Source: DATDRM01 sp035291705
Lineage (GTDB): Bacteria; Chloroflexota; Anaerolineae; Anaerolineales; UBA4823
Reading direction: 5' to 3'
Assembly (NCBI GenBank): GCA_035291705.1
Contig: DATDRM010000145.1
Location: 1 to 16,530, forward strand
Length of the DNA: 16,530 nt
The notes below the pieces were generated by a model. It saw only the letters and a program-made list of their open reading frames with translations, had not been told where the DNA came from and ran no database searches. This document shows positions 8,058-15,608 of the stretch, piece after piece. The translations under genes and the position numbers were made by a program. How positions within the stretch are numbered: the first letter of the stretch is position 1; the number at the start of each line of letters is the position of its first letter.

Positions 8058-8091
8058 AGTATACAATGAGAAGATGAAGTTTAGATGAAGT
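8058..8091 (-). promoter_or_regulatory. Copy of the regulator promoter and operator upstream of the efflux operon
   Basis: On the minus strand, two identical ACTTCATC half-sites (8084-8091 and 8073-8080) are 11 bp apart. Nine bases later come overlapping TATACT boxes (8058-8063, 8053-8058). Both the repeat period and the operator-to-box gap equal those of the intact regulator promoter at 3065-3098, and here the half-sites are more regular. The gene behind it is broken, yet the promoter elements are preserved and face the lipoprotein gene about 400 bp downstream. No hairpin terminator is visible in between. A present-day role in driving the efflux operon is inferred. Confidence 0.5.
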
Positions 8092-8106
8092 TATCTCCGA
8101 CCTTTC

Positions 8107-8202
8107 CTCTCTGTAAACCACTTTGGTGGTAAAAAAGGAAATCCCCCAGGCAACTACGGGGACGGTGGCTTTGATCAGGGGAGCTATTTTCAATCTGTCC
8201 AA
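8107..8202 (-). pseudogene. N-terminal remnant of a second DMT/EamA exporter
   Basis: About 32 codons from the TTG at 8202 are clearly exporter-like: VPVVAWGISFFTTKVVYRE aligns with VTVWGASFIATKVALRE of the intact exporter. The similarity breaks off exactly before the conserved VSP, where the copied regulator promoter begins. The frame runs on to 7951 but the rest is not exporter sequence, so this is a truncated gene. It starts about 10 bp after the stop of the upstream four-helix protein gene, which suggests it was once the second gene of that transcript. Confidence 0.7.
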
Positions 8203-8211
8203 GTTGCCATA

Positions 8212-8664
8212 TTATCCCAGCCCTGGCAACCAGGGGCGAAACCAGGGCATTCCGAGCAGGAGAGCCAACCCAGCCAGGCTGAACCAGATGGCTGCCCGGC
8301 GATGCTTGTCCACTGCTTGGGTAGCTTTGCGCGCCGCCGCCGTCCCAACATGGACAAGCACAATAGCTACCACCATATAAAGTATGTGTTCCAGGGCAAA
8401 GAAGCGCACATCCGGGATGCGCATGGCTGCTCCAAAATCGCTGAAAGCAATGCGGGTTGTTGGACTGAGGACAATATATAGAATCAGGCCCAGTAAAAGC
8501 TGCAGGTCCATAGCCGAGCCAAAGAATACCCCGATCTTGCGGTCAGTCGCCGTCCAATCCCGGCGACCCAACCAACCCGAATAGGCGCGTACAAGAGCCA
8601 GGATCGCCAGGATAATAGCAACCCAGCGTAGGATGTTGTGAACTGCGAGGACAAATGAATACAT
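8212..8664 (-). CDS. Small four-helix membrane protein with HNxxRW motif
   Basis: A 150-residue integral membrane protein with hydrophobic helices at about 3-27, 45-66, 88-109 and 123-142. The start is supported by an excellent Shine-Dalgarno, AAAGGAG, 6 nt before the ATG. Polar residues lie in or near the helices: H9-N-x-x-R13-W14, D53/Q55 (DLQLLLG), E92-H93 and H105. This pattern matches a family of small membrane proteins in Bacteroidota and Chloroflexota that databases often label hypothetical or cytochrome-b-like. The conserved histidines could bind haem, but nothing here proves it. It is transcribed away from the aminotransferase gene, and the remnants of an exporter gene follow directly. 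Function unknown. Confidence 0.85.
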   Translation of the reverse strand: MYSFVLAVHNILRWVAIILAILALVRAYSGWLGRRDWTATDRKIGVFFGSAMDLQLLLGLILYIVLSPTTRIAFSDFGAAMRIPDVRFFALEHILYMVVAIVLVHVGTAAARKATQAVDKHRRAAIWFSLAGLALLLGMPWFRPWLPGLG

Positions 8665-8943
8665 TTTATTCTCCTTTGTCGGTCACGATGCTTATTATGC
8701 CAATCGGTATGGATTTAATTTTACCAAACTCCTCTTATTTGATTGGGACACGATTACACAGATTTCACTAATTTTTCCTTTTACAACCATTATGCGGGAC
8801 TCACGAAGTACGAGCAGCTTTCTCAACGACTCCCAATCCACTAACCGCCCTCTTCCTGATCTCTGATCCCTATTCCCCTTATCCCTCATCCCCTTTTTAT
8901 GATACCATTCTTCCCGAACTCCATTATCCGCAAAGAGGTCCCC
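8665..8943. other. Divergent intergenic spacer with C-rich tract
   Basis: This 279-bp spacer separates the minus-strand membrane protein gene from the plus-strand aminotransferase gene, so it should hold both promoters. No strong -35/-10 pair stands out on either strand; TATGAT at 8898-8903 is a possible -10 for the aminotransferase. It contains an ACACAGATT-type stretch around 8748-8765 resembling widespread low-complexity intergenic repeats, and a run of evenly spaced C tracts at 8868-8893. A 98-codon minus-strand frame across it looks non-coding. Confidence 0.5.
8868..8893 (-). repeat. Four evenly spaced G runs (potential G-quadruplex)
   Basis: The minus strand reads GGGG, ATGA, GGG, ATAA, GGGG, AATA, GGG: four runs of at least three G separated by loops of exactly 4 nt. 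The plus strand is a degenerate TCCCTAAT-like tandem repeat. The tract is in the spacer before the aminotransferase start, just ahead of a possible -10 box. The pattern is seen directly; folding is not shown. Confidence 0.55.
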
Positions 8944-10296
8944 ATGTTTGATATCCCCGATTCGGAGATCCTGCCCCTCTCCATGCAGCACAGCTTCTGG
9001 ACCTGGTCAGCCCAGGCCAGCGTCACACCCATTCCGGTAACCCGCGCCAAGGGCGTCTATTTTTGGGATACCAACGGAAAACAGTACCTTGATCTCAATT
9101 CCATGGTGATGTGCGCCAATATCGGACATGGCGAACAGCGAGTGATTGATGCGATTGTCGAGCAGGCGCGCCAGCTGCCCTTCGCCGGACCCTCGATGGC
9201 GACCAAACCACGCGCCCTGTTGGGAAAAATTCTAGCGGAGATAACTCCTGGAAACCTGGACAAGTTCTTATTCACCCTGGGCGGCGCGGATGCCAACGAA
9301 AACGCCATCAAACTGGCGCGCGCTTTCACCGGTCGCCAGAAAATCCTTGCCCGCTACCGTTCCTATCATGGAGCAACTTATGGCGCTATGGCGCTGACCG
9401 GGGACCCGCGTCGTGTTGCCTGGGAACCAAACCTGATGCCGGGTGTGGTTCATTTCTTGGATCCTTACCGCTATCGCTCCACCTTCCACCGCTTAAACCC
9501 CGATATACCGGAGTCTGAGTTCACTCAGGATTACCTAAACCACCTCGAAGAGATCATCACTTATGAAGGTCCCGAAACGATCGCAGCGGTATTGATCGAA
9601 CCGGTGACCGGCACGAACGGTGTGATCGTCCCACCAGCTGGCTACCTGCAAGGCGTGCGCGTCCTGTGTGACCGTTACGGCATCCAATTGATTGCCGATG
9701 AGGTGATGAGCGGTTTCGGGCGCACCGGACAGTGGTTTGCCGTCGATCATTGGAAGGTCGTTCCAGACCTGATGACGATGGCTAAGGGCCTGACATCCGG
9801 ATATGCGCCGTTAGGAGCGGTGGCTATGCGCAACGATATCGCAGAATTCTTCAATGATCGCATTTACCAGGGCGGGCTGACGTACAACGCCCACCCGATC
9901 TCCCTGGCAGCCGCCATCGCTAATATCCGCGTCCTGCAAGACGATCGTCTGGTTGAACGAGCCCAGTCCATGGGCGCGGTCCTTCGCCGCCTTCTGACAG
10001 ACCTGGGTGAGCAACATCCATCGGTGGGCGAGGCGCGCTCCATCGGGCTATTTGGAGCCATCGAATTGGTGCGCGATCGCCGCACACGGGAACCCATGGC
10101 CCCTTACAATGGCAGCAGTCCAGAAATGACCGCCTTACGGAAATCCCTGTTGGATCAGGGGGTGTTCGTATACACACACTGGCACACGGTCTTGATCATT
10201 CCACCCCTGATCATCACCGAAGAGCAGCTCCAGGAGGGGTTCAAAGCCCTGGATCAAGCCCTCGCCATCACTGACGCAGTTGTCATAGGTCAGTAA
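8944..10296 (+). CDS. Class III PLP-dependent aminotransferase
   Basis: A 450-residue cytoplasmic enzyme, full length for the family. The start at 8944 is preferred over an upstream in-frame ATG at 8899 because AGAGG precedes it by 5 nt and the protein then begins normally. Cofactor-site motifs are present: GGADANE (113-119) and YHG (141-143) around the phosphate and ring, IEPVTG with E219, ADEV with D252, and the Schiff-base lysine K281 in MAKGLTSGY. The C-terminal part YQGGLTYNAHPISLAAA supplies the next-subunit phosphate contact. These enzymes move an amino group from an omega-amino donor (taurine, beta-alanine, GABA, polyamines) to pyruvate or 2-oxoglutarate. Overall it resembles taurine- or beta-alanine-pyruvate types, but the substrate cannot be fixed. 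It stands first in a plus-strand run, 49 bp before an unrelated membrane transferase gene. Confidence 0.92.
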   Translation: MFDIPDSEILPLSMQHSFWTWSAQASVTPIPVTRAKGVYFWDTNGKQYLDLNSMVMCANIGHGEQRVIDAIVEQARQLPFAGPSMATKPRALLGKILAEITPGNLDKFLFTLGGADANENAIKLARAFTGRQKILARYRSYHGATYGAMALTGDPRRVAWEPNLMPGVVHFLDPYRYRSTFHRLNPDIPESEFTQDYLNHLEEIITYEGPETIAAVLIEPVTGTNGVIVPPAGYLQGVRVLCDRYGIQLIADEVMSGFGRTGQWFAVDHWKVVPDLMTMAKGLTSGYAPLGAVAMRNDIAEFFNDRIYQGGLTYNAHPISLAAAIANIRVLQDDRLVERAQSMGAVLRRLLTDLGEQHPSVGEARSIGLFGAIELVRDRRTREPMAPYNGSSPEMTALRKSLLDQGVFVYTHWHTVLIIPPLIITEEQLQEGFKALDQALAITDAVVIGQ

Positions 10297-10345
10297 TCTG
10301 AGGAAGATAGAGTCATAGCCTCGCCTTCCGATCCATCCAATTCCA

Positions 10346-12139
10346 ATGGCGATCAATAAGACCAGATCAGCACACACCCTCTGGGGGCTCCTGCTAAGTT
10401 TTAGCCTTCTTTTGGCGGTCTTCTCCCTCGGGATATCGTTGCTACCCTTCAGCGTCATAAAGGCTTTGGTTGATTCACTGGCTTCAGATGGTCTGGTCGA
10501 ATCGTTCAACCAGTCTTCCTTGCGTGTTGTCTTACCCGCTCTCCGTCTTTTTGGATGGCTATGCGCGTCCCTGGCGCTTGGATTGGTGCTGCTCCGATCA
10601 AAAACCCAGTCAGTCCTCGCAGAGCTGCTGGATAGGTTCTCCTGGAAGAATCTTTCCAGCGACGTGCGCCAATTACTCGGAAACTCACTTGGCGATCGCA
10701 AGGACCAGCATTATCTGGCAGCCCTGCTGATAGTCACGCTCCTGGCGTTATTGATCCGCCTGGTGTTCATCTCCCGACCGATGCGCCACGATGAGGCCTA
10801 CACCTTTATCGCATTCGCCTCGCGCTCTTTACGGGTGGTGATCTCCGATTACCACCTGCCGAACAACCATGTTTTTCATACCCTCCTGGTTTATCTAGCC
10901 TACCACTTGCTCGGTAACCAACCCTGGATTATCCGCCTGCCTGCCCTGTTAGCCGGAGTATTGGTTGTGCCCGCCACATACTGGGTGGGAAACAGTTTCT
11001 ATAACCGAAATACAGCCATCCTGAGCGCGGCATTGGTGGCATCTGCCTCGCCATTTATCGATTACTCGACCAATGCCCGCGGCTATTCATTACTCAGCCT
11101 GTTTGCACTGCTCATCCTGGCGCTCGGTGTGCATGTCAAAGGAAAAAAGAACCTGGTCGCCTGGATTTTTATCGTGAGTCTCTCAGCCCTTGGTCTCTAT
11201 ACTAACCCCACCATGCTTTATCCTTTCGGAATATTGATGACCTGGCTCCTGGTGAGTGCGCTCTTGAAAGATATATCCCAGGTTTCTGGCCCAAGATTTA
11301 TTATTTACCTCCTTTGGGCCGGGATATGTGTGGCTCTCCTCACGATTCTGTTTTACGCGCCCATCCTGGTCTTCTCCGGGCTGGACAGTTTAGTCGGTAA
11401 CTCCGTTGTCGCAGCTCTCAGTTGGGAGGATTTGCAGCAAAGCCTCTGGGTGCGCGCTCAAAATACCTGGGAGGACTGGACAGCCGGGGTGCCATTATTC
11501 ATGAAGATGCTGCTCGTCACCGGCACAATTATCTCACTGGGAATCCACCGCAGGCTGTCGCCCCATCGGCTTCCCCTCCAGATTGCGGCAGTGATCTGGA
11601 TCGCTATCACGCTTATCCTTCAACGGGTCGCTCCCTGGCCAAGGATCTGGCTCTTCCTATTGCCTTTATTTATCATTTGGGCTTCCGCCGGACTGACTTA
11701 CATGCTCCATCTGGCAATCCAGAAAAGACCCTCTTTTGAAAATGGATACCTCGCCATCCTCGGGGTGGCAATCCTGTTGCCCGCATTTCTCCTGGCCACT
11801 TTTTCTATTAACCCTCCCTATCCCATGCAGACCACTGGTGTCGAGGAGGAGATCACGCGCTATTTGAAAAACTACCTTCAACCCGGTGATGTAATCGTCG
11901 CAGTTTCACCAACGCGAGCCCAGGTTGGCTATTATTTCAGTGCGTATGACATTCCTGACGACTTTTTTTACGATCACCAGTCGGAATTCAACCGGGTGAT
12001 CGTATTGGTTAATGAGAAACATAACCAGACTTTAGAGAGCATCAGCGAACACGAAGGTCTTAACAATCTCCTCGATTTGGATGCGGCAAAATTAATTGGC
12101 CGGTTCAAATATACCGCCATATACGAGATATCCCGGTGA
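10346..12139 (+). CDS. GT39/ArnT-like membrane glycosyltransferase
   Basis: A 597-residue protein with roughly a dozen membrane helices, made largely of Leu, Val, Ile and Trp. Two helices (about 12-35 and 65-84) precede a short soluble stretch. The transferase core then starts at about 122. After its first helix comes MRHDEAYTF with D149/E150, the acidic pair that acts as catalytic base in lipid-phosphate-sugar dependent transferases of the PMT/ArnT type. DYHLPNNHVFH (168-178) follows, as expected. A soluble tail of about 100 residues ends the protein. It probably transfers a sugar from a polyprenyl-phosphate carrier to an extracytoplasmic acceptor; donor and acceptor are unknown. No Shine-Dalgarno precedes the chosen ATG. 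The stop overlaps the next gene's GTG by 4 nt. Confidence 0.85.
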   Translation: MAINKTRSAHTLWGLLLSFSLLLAVFSLGISLLPFSVIKALVDSLASDGLVESFNQSSLRVVLPALRLFGWLCASLALGLVLLRSKTQSVLAELLDRFSWKNLSSDVRQLLGNSLGDRKDQHYLAALLIVTLLALLIRLVFISRPMRHDEAYTFIAFASRSLRVVISDYHLPNNHVFHTLLVYLAYHLLGNQPWIIRLPALLAGVLVVPATYWVGNSFYNRNTAILSAALVASASPFIDYSTNARGYSLLSLFALLILALGVHVKGKKNLVAWIFIVSLSALGLYTNPTMLYPFGILMTWLLVSALLKDISQVSGPRFIIYLLWAGICVALLTILFYAPILVFSGLDSLVGNSVVAALSWEDLQQSLWVRAQNTWEDWTAGVPLFMKMLLVTGTIISLGIHRRLSPHRLPLQIAAVIWIAITLILQRVAPWPRIWLFLLPLFIIWASAGLTYMLHLAIQKRPSFENGYLAILGVAILLPAFLLATFSINPPYPMQTTGVEEEITRYLKNYLQPGDVIVAVSPTRAQVGYYFSAYDIPDDFFYDHQSEFNRVIVLVNEKHNQTLESISEHEGLNNLLDLDAAKLIGRFKYTAIYEISR

Positions 12140-13545
12140 ATGAACTCCCACCAGATTATCTCGAACGCATGGCGCGCCTGTTGGGGGAGGAATATCAGGC
12201 CTTCCTGGCGAGCTACAGCGATCCACCTTGCACGGGTCTGCGGGTCAACACCCTTAAAATCTCTGCCGAGAGATTTTTTACGATCACGCCTTTCCATCTG
12301 GAGCAGATTCCCTGGTCGCCAGTGGGCTTTCGGGTCATCCCCCCAGCGGTAGGCAGCGACTCGCCCGGTAAGCATCCTCACCACGCGGCGGGCTTATATT
12401 ACCTGCAAGAACCCTCTGCCATGGCCGTGGCGGAATTGCTTAACCCACGGCCAAGTGAACGTGTATTAGACCTGGCGGCAGCCCCGGGGGGTAAGGCCAC
12501 CCACCTGGCTGCCAGGATGGGAAACCAGGGTTTGCTCGTCGCCAACGAGATCCACCCACAACGCGCCTGGAACCTGGCTGAAAACCTGGAGCGCTGTGGC
12601 GTTCGCAACGCGACTATCACGAACGAGACCCCCGAACACCTTGCAGAGCATTTCGGAGCCTATTTCGATCGAGTATTGGTGGATGCGCCCTGCTCCGGCG
12701 AAGGCCTGTTCCGCAAAATCCCTGAGGCTCGCAAGGAGTGGAATTCCAATCTGGTCGAGAGCTGTGCCATCCGCCAATCTAAGATTCTAGAAACTGCGGC
12801 ACGCCTGGTACGAGCAGGCGGTTGGTTGGCTTATGCCACTTGCACATTCTCACCCCAGGAAAACGAGGCCACGCTGGCCCGCTTTTTGGAAAGTCATCCT
12901 GAGTTTGAGATTATCCCTTCGCCCAGGCTGCCGGGATTTTCCGCCGGCCATCCGGAATGGCTCGATCCCCCTGCCCCCGATTCACTGCGCGGCGCTTCTC
13001 GGTTATGGCCACATCGTGCCCCTGGAGAAGGTCACTTTATCGCCCTGTTAAGGCGTGATGACAGCCAGGCCAGGTCCGCTATTAAACCCTATCACCCGGT
13101 TAGGATTCCTCCAACCGTCCAGAGGCATTATCAGGAGTTCATTCACGAGAACCTGGTCTCAGCCCCAGCCGAGACACGTCTGGCTCTGATCGGCTCTTAC
13201 CTGTACCAACTCCCTGCCGACCTGCCTGACCTGGGCACTTTGCGCTGCCTCCATCCCGGTTGGTGGCTTGGAACAATGAAAAAGATCCGCTTTGTACCGG
13301 CGCACTCGCTGGCTATGGGGCTGGTCAAAGAGGATGCCCTTCGCCTGGTCGAACTAGGGTCATCCGACCCAGGTCAGATATATGCCTACTTGCGGGGGGA
13401 AAGTCTATCCGGGGAGAGGCAAAGAAAAACCCAACCGGATGACGGTTGGGTGATAGTTACCGTGGACGGCTTCCCGCTGGGTTGGGGAAAGAAAGTCCAG
13501 GGGGTGATCAAAAATTATTATCCACGTGGGCTGCGTCGATTTTGA
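12136..13545 (+). CDS. rsmF: RsmF-like rRNA (cytosine-5) methyltransferase
   Basis: A 469-residue enzyme of the RsmB/NOP2/Sun family, close to the usual RsmF length. The N-terminal RNA-binding part (1-80) contains LRVNTLK. The SAM-dependent core follows, with the SAM loop LDLAAAPGGK (111-120). The two family cysteines are both present: C186 in VDAPCSGEG (releases product) and C236 in ATCTFSPQENE (attacks C6 of cytosine). The C-terminal region (about 290-469), ending in VTVDGFPLGWGKK and NYYPRGLRRF, matches the RsmF extension rather than RsmB. It methylates cytosine in 16S rRNA, most likely at or near position 1407 by analogy. It begins with GTG in a GTGA overlap with the transferase gene, so translation is coupled. 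Its 3' end overlaps the convergent gene by 28 bp. Confidence 0.92.
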   Translation: MNELPPDYLERMARLLGEEYQAFLASYSDPPCTGLRVNTLKISAERFFTITPFHLEQIPWSPVGFRVIPPAVGSDSPGKHPHHAAGLYYLQEPSAMAVAELLNPRPSERVLDLAAAPGGKATHLAARMGNQGLLVANEIHPQRAWNLAENLERCGVRNATITNETPEHLAEHFGAYFDRVLVDAPCSGEGLFRKIPEARKEWNSNLVESCAIRQSKILETAARLVRAGGWLAYATCTFSPQENEATLARFLESHPEFEIIPSPRLPGFSAGHPEWLDPPAPDSLRGASRLWPHRAPGEGHFIALLRRDDSQARSAIKPYHPVRIPPTVQRHYQEFIHENLVSAPAETRLALIGSYLYQLPADLPDLGTLRCLHPGWWLGTMKKIRFVPAHSLAMGLVKEDALRLVELGSSDPGQIYAYLRGESLSGERQRKTQPDDGWVIVTVDGFPLGWGKKVQGVIKNYYPRGLRRF

Positions 13546-15239
13546 AGGCGCGATCTTTCCAGGTGGAAAATTCTACGTAGGATCGCCAGGGTAACCCCGT
13601 ACGTGGCGTCCATCCCAAAGTAAGAAAGACTCCCTGCGCCCAGATTCCTGCCTTTGCTGAGCGGCGTATCGGAAGCATAGTGCAGGATTCCCAGGTCAAA
13701 TGGCAATCCATACAGATTGACGACTTCATTCACCGGGTGGCGTTGCGGGCGAAACATCTCGTAGACCGCGGATAAATAAGGTCCAGCCTCCATCTCGATG
13801 ACCGTATAACCTTCTCTATAAAAAACATCCATATAGTTTGTGTTTTGCAGGAAAGTCCCGCGTACACAGACTGCTTTCTGGTTATCCAGGACGGTGCCAT
13901 ACACGACATACGGGGCAACATCCGCTGAAGAAAACGCATTCGGGAAAAGATACGTGTTACGGGATTGCTCGTCATGCACCACATTAGGGATCATTACATC
14001 GCCAATCACGCCGTTCAACGTGGCTGCCTTCCCTGTAACGTAAACGCCTAGGATTTCGCCGGCATGCTCCGCAACTTTGGAGAGGATATTATAAGCCGCC
14101 ATCCCTAATGGGTAATCGATATTTAGAATCAACGCCTCACTTTCAGACAGATATGAGAAGTCGTCGTCCAGGCGTGGGTCCAACCAATCCGGATGCAGCC
14201 GGGAAAGCTCGATCACTTGCCCTTCCAGGTCGAAGCTGTGTTCGCTGGGAATGCGCAAGATGCCGCACGCCTGCTCGTGAGCAGGTAAATGCTTTTCCAG
14301 GTGCCGGCTCTGCTGCGTTCGTTGGTATTTTTTTAGGACATAATATAGGAAATTCTCCTGGCTGGAGGGCACTTTCGCGGTCTGGATCTCGTTCCATTCA
14401 CTCAACAACCCATCGTTCCCAGGTTGTTCCAGGTAAGCGATCAATTCATTCTTGAGCTGGAGAGCGAAACCTGAGAGTAGATTGACCACACTGTGAGGAT
14501 TACTTGAAATAAAATATACTGGCCTTTCACGTAATTCGGGGAAAGATTCCTCGATATTCTCCCACCAGATGCGGGTGGCACGCCAGTATTCGCTCAGCGA
14601 TCCACTGAGCAACAAGACGCGCAAGTGGCACGGTCGGGAAGCAATTTTTTCCAAGTTGTCCGTGAAATCCGGCCCCCAAATAATTTGTAATTGGGTAAGA
14701 TCGTCCAGTGAAATCTTAAGCGCCTGGGCTACAACTGCCAGAGAAGTATCGTCTTCACTCAGGTTTGATAAAATAATAGAATCCGGCAGCAATTGAAGAA
14801 AAGAATGGAGCTTATTCCATTCTATCTGGTACGCCGTTAGCATAGGGATCACATCGTCAATGTCCGTGCGGCTGGCGATGAAACAGGCCAGGGTATCTTT
14901 GCCGTTAAAAAAACACCGCCGTCTCCTGGCAGGGGCAGCGACCTGCATCCAGGACTCAACATTGCCAAACCCTCTACGCTCAAAAACGGATGTGCTCTGC
15001 CCTAACACAATCAGCTCGACCATGTCCATACACAGTGGTAGGCGGAGCAGGCAGTAAATAAAGGCTGACATATCCGGAGCTGGTTCACGCGCCCCAGCAT
15101 GCAACAATGATTTCATTCTGGCATGCGCTTCCTCTAGCGTGCGGATTTGTACTTCAGCCGTAGAACGCAGCAGTGAATAATATGTCCTTTGATAGAGATC
15201 GATTTCTTCAGAGGCCGTGCTGGGCACAGTTCGTTCCAT
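13518..15239 (-). CDS. Large unknown protein with C-terminal nucleoside phosphorylase-like domain
   Basis: 573 residues. The first ~360 are mostly helical and match no family I recognise (for example DDVIPMLTAYQIEWNKLH at 128-145). From about 366 the sequence follows the purine-nucleoside/uridine phosphorylase fold. GVYVTGKAATLNGVIGDVMI (398-417) resembles the GxxGGLNxxxxxGDVVI segment. TVIEMEAGPYLSAVYE (479-494) contains the EME sugar-binding motif (E482, M483, E484), and ASDTPLSKG (522-530) provides the aspartate (D524) that in PNP acts on the base. A nucleoside- or nucleotide-cleaving role is therefore plausible. The start is 6 nt after the stop of the small membrane gene, and AGGAG lies upstream inside that gene. 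Operon context with a molybdenum hydroxylase subunit fits purine salvage or breakdown. Substrate and role of the N-terminal part are unknown. Confidence 0.8.
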   Translation of the reverse strand: MERTVPSTASEEIDLYQRTYYSLLRSTAEVQIRTLEEAHARMKSLLHAGAREPAPDMSAFIYCLLRLPLCMDMVELIVLGQSTSVFERRGFGNVESWMQVAAPARRRRCFFNGKDTLACFIASRTDIDDVIPMLTAYQIEWNKLHSFLQLLPDSIILSNLSEDDTSLAVVAQALKISLDDLTQLQIIWGPDFTDNLEKIASRPCHLRVLLLSGSLSEYWRATRIWWENIEESFPELRERPVYFISSNPHSVVNLLSGFALQLKNELIAYLEQPGNDGLLSEWNEIQTAKVPSSQENFLYYVLKKYQRTQQSRHLEKHLPAHEQACGILRIPSEHSFDLEGQVIELSRLHPDWLDPRLDDDFSYLSESEALILNIDYPLGMAAYNILSKVAEHAGEILGVYVTGKAATLNGVIGDVMIPNVVHDEQSRNTYLFPNAFSSADVAPYVVYGTVLDNQKAVCVRGTFLQNTNYMDVFYREGYTVIEMEAGPYLSAVYEMFRPQRHPVNEVVNLYGLPFDLGILHYASDTPLSKGRNLGAGSLSYFGMDATYGVTLAILRRIFHLERSRLQNRRSPRG

Positions 15240-15245
15240 GACCGC

Positions 15246-15608
15246 TCACCGTCTCCTCTCTGGAGGAACATCCAATGGCCCATAGGTTGGGGGACCAAAC
15301 AGGCGGTACATCAGGGCATAAAGCACGGTTAGCAGGCCAAATCCAATCACGATCAGGATGATCATCACCGCCAGGTCGGCATAGAGGACTCGACCAATGA
15401 CTGGGACGACAATCGAACCTGCCAACTCCTTCGAGATGGGCACCCAATTCTGCCTGGAATTCATCTGTACCAGCACCTTCGCCCCGGCGAAAGCGATGAT
15501 CGGGAGCAGGATCAATATCAGACATCCGATTCCACGCCAGATCGGATGTATCCTCCACGGCCTTGGTTTCGCAGCCGGGTTCAAATAGGGTCGGTTGTAT
15601 TTACTCAT
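15246..15608 (-). CDS. Small membrane protein in the hydroxylase operon
   Basis: 120 residues from the ATG at 15608, which overlaps the stop of the upstream hydroxylase gene by 8 nt (ATGAGTAA). A longer frame from 15716 would run deep inside that gene and is rejected. Two hydrophobic helices are clear: about 23-44 (GIGCLILILLPIIAFAGAKV) and about 73-98 (VVPVIGRVLYADLAVMIILI and beyond). The N-terminus is basic and proline-rich; the C-terminus (FGPPTYGPLDVPPERRR) is short and probably cytoplasmic. I recognise no family. Translational coupling to a cytoplasmic redox enzyme suggests a membrane anchor or helper, but this is inference. Confidence 0.75.
   Translation of the reverse strand: MSKYNRPYLNPAAKPRPWRIHPIWRGIGCLILILLPIIAFAGAKVLVQMNSRQNWVPISKELAGSIVVPVIGRVLYADLAVMIILIVIGFGLLTVLYALMYRLFGPPTYGPLDVPPERRR

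Noticed and set aside
7496..8059. A 187-codon open frame on the plus strand across the remnant region
   Set aside because: It has no Shine-Dalgarno, runs antisense to the lipoprotein start and the gene remnants, and its protein has no recognisable pattern.
7951..8202. The 83-codon minus-strand frame taken as a whole small gene
   Set aside because: Only the first ~32 codons are exporter-like. The rest reads through the copied regulator promoter and the regulator remnant in the wrong frame, so it is a truncated pseudogene.
8899..8943. An upstream in-frame ATG for the aminotransferase
   Set aside because: The added 15 residues do not fit the family's N-terminus, and the ATG at 8944 has AGAGG at good spacing.
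8695..8991. A 98-codon minus-strand frame across the spacer before the aminotransferase
   Set aside because: It is highly charged and repeat-derived, overlaps the start of the aminotransferase gene on the opposite strand, and has no ribosome site or family resemblance.
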